A stretch of DNA of 36,378 nt from an uncultured Lachnospiraceae bacterium (GCA_910576815.1 CAJTKA010000036.1:1-36378), one strand, 5' to 3'. Positions 16,371 to 24,964 are shown, numbered from the stretch's first letter. Numbers and translations: made by a program. Notes: generated by a model not told the origin, from the letters alone.

Positions 16371-16748
16371 TTAATCTTCGCTCCCAAAAACTTCTTCGAT
16401 CGCCTGAAACAGCCTCTCAGGTTTTACGGGCTTCAAAAGATACCCCTGCGGATGAAGCTTCAGCACCCTCACAATATCCTCTTTGTCGTCGTCCCCGGTG
16501 ATGAAGATGACGGGAATATCTTTGGTCTCCGCATGGCTTCGCAAGATCTCCAAAGTTTCCTTTCCGTCAAGTCCGGGCATACTGTAGTCAAGCAGAATGA
16601 GATCGGCGCCGTCCTGTTTTGCCATTTCGATCCCGCCTTTTCCCGTCATGGCGGTCACGACCTCATATTTCCCTTTCATCAGTTCAGACAATGCGCGAAG
16701 CTGCACCTTGCTGTCATCGATCACTATGATTTTTTTCTTGTCACCCAT
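16371..16748 (-). CDS. stand-alone CheY-like receiver protein
   Basis: A 125-residue single-domain response regulator. The acidic pair is IDDS (Asp11-Asp12), the phospho-acceptor is in LLDYSMPG (Asp54), the switch Thr is in FITG (Thr84) and the conserved Lys in LLKPV (Lys106). There is no output domain, so it must act by protein contact or as a phosphate relay. It lies 39 bases before GH115 in the same direction, so it may share its transcript, but its partner kinase is not obvious; the nearby kinase has its own LytTR partner. The ATG at 16748 has GGAG six bases upstream. Confidence 0.88.
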   Translation of the reverse strand: MGDKKKIIVIDDSKVQLRALSELMKGKYEVVTAMTGKGGIEMAKQDGADLILLDYSMPGLDGKETLEILRSHAETKDIPVIFITGDDDKEDIVRVLKLHPQGYLLKPVKPERLFQAIEEVFGSED

Positions 16749-16753
16749 ATTGA

Positions 16754-16772
16754 CTCCATTTCTGCGGCTGCT
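16754..16772 (-). repeat. short leader repeat before the receiver gene
   Basis: AGCAGCCGCAGAAATGGAG on the minus strand ends five bases before the ATG at 16748 and supplies its GGAG ribosome site. Near-identical text precedes murI and pyrD. Confidence 0.5.
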
Positions 16773-16813
16773 GATTCTCCGCCCTTTTCTTTCCTTATAG
16801 AAAGCAGCTATAC

Positions 16814-18031
16814 TCAGACTATCCTTCTCACCGTTATAATATTGCGGTAAGTTGCTGATGTTATTTTGATTCCCGTCCGCTGCGTACTGGCGTGGACGAT
16901 CTGTCCGTTTCCTATGTAAATGCCCACATGACCGCCATAGTAGATCACGTCTCCGGGCTTTGCCTCCGAATAGGACACCCCTCTTCCCACGGAAGATTGG
17001 GCATAGGAACTTCTGGGAAGGGAAATGCCGAAATTTTTATAGACCGACATTACAAAACCGGAGCAGTCCGCCCCGTTTGTCAAACTGGTGCCGCCTGCCA
17101 CATAAGGATTGCCAATAAATTTGCAGGCATAATCGGCGATCTGCTGGCCTTTGCCGCCTCCGCCGCCCGAAGGCGGTTTGGGCGCCTCCTGTTTGGATCC
17201 ACCGGAGCTTTCTCCGCCGTCCGCCAGCGCTTCCTGCTCCTTTCGCAGTCGTTCTTCCTCCTCTTTTCGCTTCCGTTCTTCTTCCTCCCTGCGCTTGCGT
17301 TCCTCCTCCTCAAGCTTTCTGATCTGCGCAGTCTCCTGCTTGATCCTGGCGGTATAAGTTGCCGCCTCCTGCTTTGCCTTGGTAAGCATTACGCTATAGT
17401 TCTCATACTCTGTTCTCTTTTTGGCCAGCAGTTCCTCCATGTAGGTCTGCCCTTCTTTTAGCTCTGTCCGTGAAGTCTCAAGCTCTGACTTATCCTCCTC
17501 AAGCGTATTCCACAGCTCCTGCACCCGCTGCACGGTGGCCTCATACTCGGCAAGCAGCTTTCTGTCGTAATTGTAGAGGTCTTCCACATACTTCGCCTTA
17601 TTGACCATATCTCCCATATTGGCGGCACCGAAAAACATATTCAGGTAGGAAGAATCCCCTTTTTCGTACATGAATTGAATGCGGATCTTCATGGCGGCAT
17701 ACTGCTCGTCCTTCTCTGCTACCGCAACATCGTAATCCACCTGTGTCGCGGCAATCTCCTCCTCCTTTTGGCTGATGGCCTCCTCAATGAGATTGATATC
17801 CGTGATCAGGCTGACCAGCTCCGTATCCAGCTCCTCGATTTCTTCGCCGACTCCCTCCTGCGCTTCCTGCGCCTCAGAAGCCTGTCTTTCGGCATCTTTC
17901 AACTGTTCTTTGTTCTTTTTGACGTCCTCCTGCAACTCGGAAATCGTGGTCGCCGATATCGGTTCTACTACGGAGAAGCTCAGCAGAATTGCCAATATGA
18001 AATATAAATGTCGTTTATATCTGTTCTTCAT
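16814..18031 (-). CDS. coiled-coil NlpC/P60 peptidoglycan hydrolase
   Basis: A 405-residue exported cell-wall enzyme of the PcsB/CwlO kind that cuts peptide stems. A signal peptide (about 1-27, ending PISA) is followed by a long coiled coil (about 30-270) with a GDSSYLNMFFGAANMGD segment typical of the PcsB hinge, a Glu/Lys/Arg-rich stretch (about 240-265), a Gly/Pro linker and the NlpC/P60 domain (about 293-405). The catalytic Cys323 is in GADCSGFV and His368 in GGHVGIY. The ATG at 18031 is preferred because GAGGAA precedes it; a longer frame to 18070 lacks a signal peptide start. Such enzymes are usually kept inactive by the coiled coil and activated by FtsEX; ftsEX is not in this window. 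Confidence 0.88.
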   Translation of the reverse strand: MKNRYKRHLYFILAILLSFSVVEPISATTISELQEDVKKNKEQLKDAERQASEAQEAQEGVGEEIEELDTELVSLITDINLIEEAISQKEEEIAATQVDYDVAVAEKDEQYAAMKIRIQFMYEKGDSSYLNMFFGAANMGDMVNKAKYVEDLYNYDRKLLAEYEATVQRVQELWNTLEEDKSELETSRTELKEGQTYMEELLAKKRTEYENYSVMLTKAKQEAATYTARIKQETAQIRKLEEEERKRREEEERKRKEEEERLRKEQEALADGGESSGGSKQEAPKPPSGGGGGKGQQIADYACKFIGNPYVAGGTSLTNGADCSGFVMSVYKNFGISLPRSSYAQSSVGRGVSYSEAKPGDVIYYGGHVGIYIGNGQIVHASTQRTGIKITSATYRNIITVRRIV

Positions 18032-18118
18032 ATCTTCCTCAAGGCGGCACCATCTCCCGCGATGGCACAAATCACACGCTTCAGCTTTCCGTGTGGTTTA
18101 CATAACTTATTAATCCTG

Positions 18119-19510
18119 CTACAGCTCACAATTATTCACGGTTCTGGGGAAGGGCACCACATCGCGGATATTGCCCATGCCCGTCAGATACATCACGCAG
18201 CGCTCAAAACCCAGACCAAAACCGGCATGGCGTGCGGAGCCGTACTTGCGCAGATCGAGATAGAACTGATAGTCCTCCTTATTCAGGGAAAGCTCGTCCA
18301 TCCGCTTCTCCAAAAGCTCCAGATCATCCTCTCTCTGGCTTCCGCCAATGATCTCGCCGATGCCGGGCACCAGACAATCCATCGCCGCAACCGTCTTGCC
18401 ATCCTCGTTGAGTTTCATGTAGAAAGCCTTGATCTCCTTGGGATAATCCGTCACAAAGACAGGGCGTTTGAACTCCTGCTCCGTCAAAAAGCGCTCATGC
18501 TCAGTCTGCAGATCGCAGCCCCACTCGACCTTGTATTCAAACTCATCATTGTGCTTTTTCAAAATCTCGATGGCGTCCGTGTAGGTCACATGTGCAAAGT
18601 CAGAATTAACTACATGATTCAATCTCTCTATCAGCCCCTTGTCCACAAACTGATTGAAGAAATTCATCTCCTCCGGCGCGTTTTCCAGCACATAGCGGAT
18701 CACGTGCTTTAACATAGCCTCCGCCAGCATCATATCGTCCTTCAAATCGGCAAAAGCGATCTCCGGCTCGATCATCCAAAACTCCGCCGCGTGTCTGGTG
18801 GTATTGGAATTTTCCGCGCGGAAGGTCGGCCCGAACGTATACACATTTTTAAAGGCAAAACAGTAAGTCTCCACGTTGAGCTGTCCGCTGACAGTCAGAT
18901 TGGTGGGCTTACCGAAAAAGTCCTTGGAATAATCCACTTCCCCTTCCGGCGTCATCGGCAGATTTTTCAGATCGAGCGTCGTCACCTGGAACATTTCGCC
19001 CGCACCCTCACAGTCGCTCCCCGTAATGATGGGCGTGTGCACATACACGAAATCCCTCTCCCGGAAAAAGGTGTGGATCGCATAGGCAATCAGAGAGCGC
19101 ACGCGGAATACTGCCTGGAACGTGTTCGTCCTGGGGCGCAGATGGGAAATGGTGCGCAGATACTCAAAGCTGTGCCGTTTCTTTTGCAGGGGATAATCCG
19201 CCGTGGACTCACCCTCCACGATGACCTCCGTCGCCTGCATCTCAAACTTCTGCTTGGCCTCGGGCGTGGCCACGATCTTTCCTCTGGCAAGGATAGCGGA
19301 GCCGACATTCAGCTTAGAAATGCTCTCAAAATTCTCCAGGCTGTCACCATACACCACCTGTAACGGTTCAAAAAAGGTGCCGTCATTTAGGACAATGAAG
19401 CCGAAGGTCTTGGAATCCCGAATGCTCCTGACCCAGCCGCCCACGGTCACCTCCTTGTCAAAAAAACTCTCACTGTCGCGATACAATTCTCTAATGTCTG
19501 TCAAGTTCAT
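18119..19510 (-). CDS. asnS: asparagine--tRNA ligase
   Basis: A 463-residue class II aminoacyl-tRNA synthetase that charges tRNA-Asn. The N-terminal OB fold (about 15-100; VTVGGWVRSIRDSKTFGFIVLNDGT) binds the anticodon, and the catalytic domain has HTPIITGSDCEGAGEMF and motif 3 in GFGLGFERCVMYLTGMGNIRDV. The C-terminus PFPRTVNNCEL is typical of AsnRS and separates it from AspRS. Length matches the family. The ATG at 19510 follows AGGAG. It may share a transcript with the NlpC/P60 gene 88 bases downstream. Confidence 0.97.
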   Translation of the reverse strand: MNLTDIRELYRDSESFFDKEVTVGGWVRSIRDSKTFGFIVLNDGTFFEPLQVVYGDSLENFESISKLNVGSAILARGKIVATPEAKQKFEMQATEVIVEGESTADYPLQKKRHSFEYLRTISHLRPRTNTFQAVFRVRSLIAYAIHTFFRERDFVYVHTPIITGSDCEGAGEMFQVTTLDLKNLPMTPEGEVDYSKDFFGKPTNLTVSGQLNVETYCFAFKNVYTFGPTFRAENSNTTRHAAEFWMIEPEIAFADLKDDMMLAEAMLKHVIRYVLENAPEEMNFFNQFVDKGLIERLNHVVNSDFAHVTYTDAIEILKKHNDEFEYKVEWGCDLQTEHERFLTEQEFKRPVFVTDYPKEIKAFYMKLNEDGKTVAAMDCLVPGIGEIIGGSQREDDLELLEKRMDELSLNKEDYQFYLDLRKYGSARHAGFGLGFERCVMYLTGMGNIRDVVPFPRTVNNCEL

Positions 19511-19527
19511 ACCTGTGATCTCCTATC

Positions 19528-19557
19528 TTAATATCTTTCATAAACATACTTTTTCAA
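19528..19557 (-). promoter_or_regulatory. sigma-A-type promoter of asnS
   Basis: TTGAAA (19557-19552) and TATTAA (19533-19528) with an 18-base spacer, just upstream of the asnS ribosome site. The leader would be too short for a T-box. Confidence 0.5.
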
Positions 19558-19601
19558 TTTATTTTTTCGATTCTATTCTCTCGCGCATCCTCACGATCCC
19601 A

Positions 19602-20696
19602 TCAGTCCACGATCGTGGTCGTCGCCTGAATATCTCCGTTTTCAATCAGAAACGCCACCACTTTTTTGCGCATCAAATCTTCCTTAAAAGCAACCTTGTC
19701 GACTTTCTGATATATTTCCTCCTCGGAAGTGTAGCCATAAAGCTTCATCATGGCGGACAATTCCTCATCCATTTCTTCCTGCGTGGGAGCAAGCCCTTCC
19801 CTGTCGGCAATCGCCTGATACATAATGTACTGCTTCGTCATCCGCAGCCCTTCCTCCTGAAAGAGAGTGCGGTACCCTTCCTCATCCACGCCCTCGTAAA
19901 GCTGCATATACTGCGCCAGCGTCATATTGAGAGAGGCCGCGCGCACGTTCACATTGTGTTGAATACTGTCGGTAAAACGCTTCACCATCTCCTCCGGCGG
20001 CTCCTGAAAGGTACTGTTCTCCATGATCTGCGAGGCAAGCTGTGTCTCGACCACACTGTCAAAATTAGCCTGTACGGCCCGCTCGTAGGTGTCGCGTACC
20101 CATGCCTTCAACTCCGCCGCCGTCTGACAGTCCCCCACATCGTAACCCGCTGCGCCGAGTTCCTGCACCAGCTCGTCCGTAAGCTCCGGCAGTTGATTCT
20201 CCATGATGCTGTTGACCGTCACCTCAAAAACCACCGGCTGCCCTTCCAGGTCCGGGTTTCTCGGATAGTAGTCCGGAAAATTCAGGTCAAGGCTTACCTG
20301 CTCTCCGATTTTCGCCCCAATCAGTCCTTCCTCGAATCCGGCAATAAACTGTCCTGAACCGATGGTCAAATCATAACCAGCGGCCGTGCCGCCCTCAAAA
20401 GCCACACCGTCGCGATAGCCTGCATAATCGATATTCACGATATCGCCCGTCTGCACCGCTCTGTCCGTCACCGGCACCTTCTCTGCCTTCTGAGTCAGTA
20501 AGTTTTCCTTAATATAATTCTCCACCAGACTCTCCGGCACCTCCGGCTTATCGGCCGTTGCCGTAAGCCCCTTGTATTCGCCCAGCGTCACATACTTTTC
20601 CGCCTTGATATCCTTTAGATATTCCTTACTGCCGCAAGCAGTCAGAAGCAGCGATACGGAAAGCACCGCCGCAGTCACACAGATTTTTCTTTTCAT
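19602..20696 (-). CDS. trigger-factor-like FKBP peptidyl-prolyl isomerase lipoprotein
   Basis: A 364-residue surface lipoprotein foldase. The signal peptide ends in LLLTACGSK, with Cys21 as the lipidated residue. A FKBP-type domain (about 85-175) has VQTGDIVNIDYAGYRDGVAFEGG and IGSGQFIAGFEEGLIGAKIGE, and the C-terminal helical region (about 190-345) resembles the trigger factor chaperone domain (EMVKRFTDSIQHNV, RMTKQYIMYQAIADREGL). It is therefore a membrane-anchored version of trigger factor that helps exported proteins fold. A good promoter lies 78 bases upstream. It reads in the same direction as asnS but with a 91-base gap that holds the asnS promoter. Confidence 0.88.
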   Translation of the reverse strand: MKRKICVTAAVLSVSLLLTACGSKEYLKDIKAEKYVTLGEYKGLTATADKPEVPESLVENYIKENLLTQKAEKVPVTDRAVQTGDIVNIDYAGYRDGVAFEGGTAAGYDLTIGSGQFIAGFEEGLIGAKIGEQVSLDLNFPDYYPRNPDLEGQPVVFEVTVNSIMENQLPELTDELVQELGAAGYDVGDCQTAAELKAWVRDTYERAVQANFDSVVETQLASQIMENSTFQEPPEEMVKRFTDSIQHNVNVRAASLNMTLAQYMQLYEGVDEEGYRTLFQEEGLRMTKQYIMYQAIADREGLAPTQEEMDEELSAMMKLYGYTSEEEIYQKVDKVAFKEDLMRKKVVAFLIENGDIQATTTIVD

Positions 20697-20773
20697 TTCT
20701 CCTCGTTACCTCTTTTCCCACTCCGACAACTGCGTCACAACATACACCGGGCAGTTTCGCAATTTTCTCATAA

Positions 20774-20802
20774 ATCATACCACACTACGTCCCTGCTGTC
20801 CA
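20774..20802 (-). promoter_or_regulatory. strong extended -10 promoter of the PPIase lipoprotein
   Basis: TGGACA (20802-20797), a 17-base spacer and TATGAT (20779-20774), with TG one base before the -10 hexamer. Each hexamer matches the consensus at five of six positions. Confidence 0.7.
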
Positions 20803-20884
20803 TATCTGCCTACTTGCGGAATCAGTAAAAGGATGTTAAAATCATTTTTACATACTATTAAGAAATTGAGACGGAGGCAAACAT

Positions 20885-21361
20885 ATGAATACAGTCACAA
20901 TCGTTTTGTTGGTGATTCTGGCAGTCCTGATCATCGCCGTGATCGCCTTGTATTTCCTGGGAAAGAAAGCGCAGAAAAAGCAGGCTGAACAGCAGGAACA
21001 GATCGACGCCATGAAGCAGACCATCTCCATGCTCGTCATCGACAAGAAACGGATGAAACTAAAAGACGCGGGGCTGCCGCAGATGGTTCTGGATCAAACG
21101 CCAAAGCTTCTGCGTAATTCCAAACTCCCTGTGGTGAAAGCTAAGGTCGGCCCGCAGATCATGACCCTCATCTGTGAGGAAAAGATTTTTGACACCGTTC
21201 CCGTCAAGAAAGAAGTGAAGGCAGTTGTCAGCGGTATCTACATCACCGATGTAAAGGGCCTGCACGGCAAAGCGCCCGTGGTGGAACAGAAAAAGAAAGG
21301 GAAATTCAAACAGTTGGTGGAAAAAGCGCAGGAAAAAGCAGGCGCGAAACCGATCAAGTAA
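20885..21361 (+). CDS. conserved membrane-anchored protein, unknown function
   Basis: A 158-residue protein with one N-terminal membrane helix (about 4-25), a short charged coiled coil (about 27-60) and a soluble beta-rich part (about 65-135; VVKAKVGPQIMTLICEEKIFDTVPVK), ending in a Lys-rich tail. It looks like a single-pass protein with its body in the cytoplasm. The ATG at 20885 follows GGAGG. It stands alone, divergent from the PPIase lipoprotein gene and convergent with DUF1934. I recall similar proteins in Lachnospiraceae but no assigned role; an envelope scaffold is possible but unproven. Confidence 0.75.
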   Translation: MNTVTIVLLVILAVLIIAVIALYFLGKKAQKKQAEQQEQIDAMKQTISMLVIDKKRMKLKDAGLPQMVLDQTPKLLRNSKLPVVKAKVGPQIMTLICEEKIFDTVPVKKEVKAVVSGIYITDVKGLHGKAPVVEQKKKGKFKQLVEKAQEKAGAKPIK

Positions 21362-21368
21362 ATCACAG

Positions 21369-21442
21369 GAGTAAATTTCTTCGCCAGAGTAAATTACTTC
21401 GCAATTAACTCCATAACTCCTCGAGTCCACGAAGCGGACTCG
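21369..21442. repeat. 16-bp direct repeat and hairpin between convergent genes
   Basis: GAGTAAATTTCTTCGC (21369-21384) is repeated with one change at 21387-21402, period 18. Then CGAGTCC (21422-21428) pairs with GGACTCG (21436-21442) across a seven-base loop. No T tract follows on either strand, so this is only a weak terminator candidate. Confidence 0.5.
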
Positions 21443-21455
21443 GCAGACAGTGGCT

Positions 21456-21908
21456 TTAAGTCAATAATGTAAAGCCGCTGTTTTCTTTAGAGCGGATGTC
21501 TATTTTGATATGGCAGTCGGAGAGAAATTCGTAGTTGATGTCCAGCGCATAATCCACTTCCACCACGATATTATCCTCTTTTTCATCGATGTTGATGCGT
21601 TTTGTGTCGATGCCTACCAGGATCTGCCCGAAAGGCGTGTTGTAATTTGACATATTCTTTTTATTTTCCTGAAAGACCATGTGCACGTTCACCAGACCGT
21701 TTCTCGTCAGCTCTACCATGTGGTCGCTGAACTTGAGACGGTTCTTTGTCGGCTGTTCAAATCCCTCCGTGATCTCCTCGTAAACCACATAATGCCTGTC
21801 GTTCTTTTTAAAATAGTCGCCAACGGTGACCATCTCGATCTTATCCGAGTCCACCTCCCGCTGGTCGAACTGCAGGCCCTGCAAAGTCAATAACACTTCT
21901 TTTGTCAT
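21456..21908 (-). CDS. DUF1934 family protein
   Basis: A 150-residue small beta-barrel (calycin-like) protein of the DUF1934/YwiB type; function unknown. Typical traits are the alternating strand pattern and segments such as YFKKNDRHYVVYEE and LVNVHMVFQENKKNMSNYNTPFG. The ATG at 21908 is chosen because AAGGG precedes it; the frame extends to 21938, overlapping the murI stop. It follows murI directly, an order common in Clostridia. The operon link with cell-wall synthesis is suggestive only. Confidence 0.85.
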   Translation of the reverse strand: MTKEVLLTLQGLQFDQREVDSDKIEMVTVGDYFKKNDRHYVVYEEITEGFEQPTKNRLKFSDHMVELTRNGLVNVHMVFQENKKNMSNYNTPFGQILVGIDTKRINIDEKEDNIVVEVDYALDINYEFLSDCHIKIDIRSKENSGFTLLT

Positions 21909-21934
21909 ATGTTTCCCTTCTTTTTCAGATTCCA

Positions 21935-22768
21935 TCAATATTCTTCGATATTGACTACTTTCGCCGATAAGATCCCGTAGGTCAAGATGGAATTAGCCAA
22001 CTGCTTGAATTTTTCGGCGCCGTCGCTGACATAGAACCGATACAATTCCGTGCCAAGCCCCGGTCTGTGCTCACTCTCCAGCCCCTTCTCGGCAAGGAGC
22101 ATCTTCAACTCTCTGGCCGTCTCATAAGCGGGATTTACCAACGTCACGCCTTCCCCCATGATCTTTGCCACCGTGGAACGCAGCATGGGATAATGGGTAC
22201 AGCCCAAAATCAGAGTATCAATGCCGCTGTCGATCAGCTCACTCAGATAACGGCGGGCGATTTCATCGGTTACCGGATCTTCCCACAAGCCTTCCTCCAC
22301 CAGCGGCACAAAAAGGGGACAGGCTCTTTCCAAGGTGCTGACATTTGCGTCATTTTCTTTTATGTACCGGGTATAGATGCCACTGTGAACAGTCGCTTCC
22401 GTCGCGATCACACCCACCTTTTTATTTTTTGTTGCCAGGATGGCGGCTCGTGCGCCCGGTTTCATCACGCCTATGATCGGGATATCCGTCTCCTGCTCCA
22501 ATTCTTCCAAAGCATAGGCGCTGACCGTATTACAGGCTACCACGATTGCCTTGACCTCTTGCTTTTTTAAGAAATTTACGATTTGTCTGGAAAACTTCGT
22601 CACCGTTTCCTTCGACTTATTACCATAAGGCACTCTTGCCGTATCACCGAAATACACGATCCGTTCATTGGGAAGCTGGCGCATGATCTCCCGTGCCACG
22701 GTAAGTCCCCCCACTCCCGAATCAAACACTCCGATCGGGCTGTTATGCCATTCTTCCTGTCCGCTCAT
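21935..22768 (-). CDS. murI: glutamate racemase
   Basis: A 277-residue enzyme that converts L- to D-glutamate for peptidoglycan. The two catalytic cysteines are seen in VVACNTVSA (Cys79) and LILGCTHYP (Cys190); the N-terminus IGVFDSGVGGLTVAREI and RVPYGNKSKETV are family marks. Length is normal. The ATG at 22768 follows GGAG, which belongs to a short repeated leader element. The gene lies three bases after the stop of the small exported protein and in front of DUF1934, so it is mid-operon. Confidence 0.97.
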   Translation of the reverse strand: MSGQEEWHNSPIGVFDSGVGGLTVAREIMRQLPNERIVYFGDTARVPYGNKSKETVTKFSRQIVNFLKKQEVKAIVVACNTVSAYALEELEQETDIPIIGVMKPGARAAILATKNKKVGVIATEATVHSGIYTRYIKENDANVSTLERACPLFVPLVEEGLWEDPVTDEIARRYLSELIDSGIDTLILGCTHYPMLRSTVAKIMGEGVTLVNPAYETARELKMLLAEKGLESEHRPGLGTELYRFYVSDGAEKFKQLANSILTYGILSAKVVNIEEY

Positions 22769-22771
22769 AAT

Positions 22772-23095
22772 TTACTCCATTTCTGCGCTGCCTTTTGCCT
22801 TATTCTCCCGTGTATCGATGAGATGCTCCTCACACCATTCCCAAAATCTGCTGCCTATCACGATCTCGTCCCCCGAAGCCCGCCAGACCTTCGCCGCGTC
22901 GATCTTTTGCGAACCGCCGCTTAGCTGCTTTTCTCCATAATCCTGTGCACTCTGCATCGCTCCGTTTTCTTCCCGCACGGTTTCTGTCCGCACCACCGCA
23001 CAGGTATCCTCCGAAAAGCACAGCTCCGGATAAAAAATTCCCCACCAGGCAGCCGCAAATATACAAACAGCCAAACGCTTACTCATCTTCCACAT
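22772..23095 (-). CDS. small exported protein of unknown function
   Basis: A 107-residue protein with an N-terminal signal or membrane segment (about 6-22, AVCIFAAAWWGIFYP) and a polar remainder containing VWRASGDEIVIGSRFWEWCEEHLID. No domain recognised. The ATG at 23095 has GGGAG nine bases upstream. The last codons (KAKGSAEME) coincide with a short DNA repeat also found before other genes, so the C-terminus may be shaped by that element rather than by protein function. It is in the murI operon. Confidence 0.6.
   Translation of the reverse strand: MWKMSKRLAVCIFAAAWWGIFYPELCFSEDTCAVVRTETVREENGAMQSAQDYGEKQLSGGSQKIDAAKVWRASGDEIVIGSRFWEWCEEHLIDTRENKAKGSAEME
22775..22800 (-). repeat. short leader repeat before murI
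   Basis: On the minus strand AGGCAAAAGGCAGCGCAGAA followed by ATGGAG, ending seven bases before the murI ATG. Matches the copy before pyrD nearly base for base. Confidence 0.55.
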
Positions 23096-23179
23096 AACAA
23101 TTCACTCCCATCCGTCGGATATCCGACATTGGGAGTATGCCCGCATTCCATCCTTCTAATACAGATGCCGCGGTTCCTT

Positions 23180-23866
23180 CTACCTTTTTCTGCCGGGATC
23201 GATGCGAATCTGTCTGATAATACTCTTTTCCTGATTATCAATGTGGAGTCTGGCTGCCGCTGCCGCCGCAGCCTTATCTCCCTTCATGATACTCTCATAT
23301 ATCATCCTATGCTCGCTCACCAGATTTTCATGACCACTCTCGTCTTTGATGTATTCAAACCGATAGCGATACATCTGCTCAGAAAGATTATTGATCAGCG
23401 AGATCAGCCTCTGGTTGCCCGTAGCCTGTACGATAATGTCGTGCAGGGCAACGTCCGCCGCCGCGATTTCCACGATATCTCCCTTGCGGGTCGCCTCCTC
23501 AAAGCTGTCGCAGGCCTTTTTCAATGCTGTCTTGCCCTCGGGCGTGATCCTGTCGCAGGCAAGCTCCGCACAGAGCGCATCCAAGGCACGGCGCACTTCC
23601 AGCACATCCTGTAAACTCTTTTCCGTGATCTGCGCCACCTCCGCGCCCCGTCTGGGAATCATGGTCACAAGGCCCTCCAGTTCCAACTTACGGATCGCTT
23701 CTCTGATCGGTGTGCGGCTCACGCCCAGACGGTTTGCCAGATGAATCTCCATCAGCCGCTCCCCGGGTTTCAATTCTCCCGTCAGGATCGCCCGGCGCAG
23801 GGTGTTGAACACCACATCCCGCAAGGGAAGAAATTCATTCATATTCACTGTGAAATCATGTTCCAT
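23180..23866 (-). CDS. GntR-family regulator with FCD domain
   Basis: A 228-residue transcription factor. The winged helix (about 12-78) contains LKPGERLMEIHLANRLGVSRTPIREAIRKLELEG; the rest (about 88-215) is an all-helical FCD ligand domain, usually binding a small organic acid with a metal. It lies 59 bases downstream of ispE in the same direction, and the promoter upstream of ispE contains TTGTATACAA, which fits the operators of FCD-type GntR proteins. Autoregulation of the ispE operon is therefore likely. The ligand is unknown. Confidence 0.9.
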   Translation of the reverse strand: MEHDFTVNMNEFLPLRDVVFNTLRRAILTGELKPGERLMEIHLANRLGVSRTPIREAIRKLELEGLVTMIPRRGAEVAQITEKSLQDVLEVRRALDALCAELACDRITPEGKTALKKACDSFEEATRKGDIVEIAAADVALHDIIVQATGNQRLISLINNLSEQMYRYRFEYIKDESGHENLVSEHRMIYESIMKGDKAAAAAAARLHIDNQEKSIIRQIRIDPGRKR

Positions 23867-23925
23867 ACAACATCTGCCCTTTCAAAATCAACGCAAACCA
23901 TGTGTCTTCACTTTCCCGAAAATCC

Positions 23926-24840
23926 TCACAAACGCTCTTGTGCTCCTCCATGAAATGCTGTCACAAAAACCGCACCGGACGGATCCCGTTTTCTGATATC
24001 CGCCGCGATCCGCTCCGCCGTCTCCTTCTCCTTACAGATGCCAAACACCGTGGGACCGCTGCCGCTCATCAATGCGTTTTCCGCCCCCAGATTCCGCATC
24101 CGTTCCTTTATGTCAGTTATGATGGGATAGGCTTTCTCCGTGACCGTCTCCAGCACATTTCCCATTCTGTCTGTAATGCCCTTTAAACTGCCCTGCGAAA
24201 GGGCTTCCGCCATGCCATCGATATCGGGATGGAACGGCAGGCTGTCCGCCTTTAGATTTCCATAGACAAAAGCCGTAGACACATTGATATCAGGCTTGAC
24301 CACCACCAGATGACAGGCGGGAGGAGAAGAAAGCGGTGTCAAAATTTCACCGATCCCCTCGGAAAGCATGGTTCCTCCCTCGATACAGTAAGGAATATCC
24401 GCTCCCAGTCTGACCCCGAGTTCCCGCAGTTCCTGCATCGAATACCCCAGCCCGAACAGCCTGTTTAACCCCCGCAGCGTGGCTGCCGCATCGGCACTGC
24501 CGCCCGCCATGCCTGCCGCAATAGGGATCCGCTTTTGCAGGGTGATGCGCACGCCTTCCGTGACTGTTCCTGCCTCCAGGATCAGTGCGGCCGCGCGGCA
24601 GATGAGATTATCCCCATCCGCAGGCAGATCGGCGCCTTCGATCGTAAGATGAACGCCCTGTGCATCACTCTTTTCAAAGGTAAGATCATCGCAGATGTCA
24701 ACCGTCTGCATGATCATTTCTACCTCGTGATAACCATCCGCCCTGCGTCTCAATACATCCAGGCCCAAATTGATCTTCGCATATGCCTTCTCTTTTATCA
24801 TCCCGAATTTGTGCTCTCTCATTCTTGTGATTCCTGTCAT
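23926..24840 (-). CDS. ispE: 4-diphosphocytidyl-2-C-methyl-D-erythritol kinase
   Basis: A GHMP-family kinase of the MEP isoprenoid pathway, up to 304 residues. It phosphorylates the 2-hydroxyl of CDP-methylerythritol with ATP. The N-terminal AYAKINLGLDVL and the ATP-binding loop PIAAGMAGGSADAAATLRGLN are clear; the third motif is MSGSGPTVFGI. The start is unsure: ATG codons lie at 24840, 24822 and 24801. The one at 24822 has AGGA nine bases upstream, and the one at 24801 gives the usual family N-terminus. First gene of an operon running through the GntR regulator and possibly to murI. Confidence 0.95.
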   Translation of the reverse strand: MTGITRMREHKFGMIKEKAYAKINLGLDVLRRRADGYHEVEMIMQTVDICDDLTFEKSDAQGVHLTIEGADLPADGDNLICRAAALILEAGTVTEGVRITLQKRIPIAAGMAGGSADAAATLRGLNRLFGLGYSMQELRELGVRLGADIPYCIEGGTMLSEGIGEILTPLSSPPACHLVVVKPDINVSTAFVYGNLKADSLPFHPDIDGMAEALSQGSLKGITDRMGNVLETVTEKAYPIITDIKERMRNLGAENALMSGSGPTVFGICKEKETAERIAADIRKRDPSGAVFVTAFHGGAQERL

Positions 24841-24923
24841 GTTTGCGTCGAATAAACTGCCCTAATTGCATGCGACGCCCATGTGTCATAAATCATCGGT
24901 TTTGAATCTATGTACTATGTACT

Positions 24924-24964
24924 TTGTATACAAGGATTGTACTGAAATTTGTACAAAATGTCAA
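24924..24964 (-). promoter_or_regulatory. consensus promoter with GntR-type operators, ispE operon
   Basis: TTGACA (24964-24959), a 17-base spacer and TACAAT (24941-24936) form a near-ideal promoter. The palindrome TTTGTACAAA (24948-24957) lies in the spacer and the palindrome TTGTATACAA (24924-24933) at the start-site region. Both fit the T-x-GT-N-AC-x-A pattern of FCD-type GntR operators, and such a regulator is the second gene of the operon. Confidence 0.65.

Noticed and set aside
17235..17320. Short repeated units rich in GAAG/CTTC-like codons in the NlpC/P60 gene
   Set aside because: This is the Glu/Arg/Lys-rich coiled-coil stretch; codon repetition follows from the protein sequence and is not a repeat array.
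19511..19601. T-box leader before asnS
   Set aside because: Only 91 bases lie before the gene, including its promoter; there is no T-box sequence or antiterminator.
19203..20357. A 384-codon plus-strand open frame across asnS and the PPIase gene
   Set aside because: It spans two clear genes and their promoter on the other strand and shows no protein-like composition.
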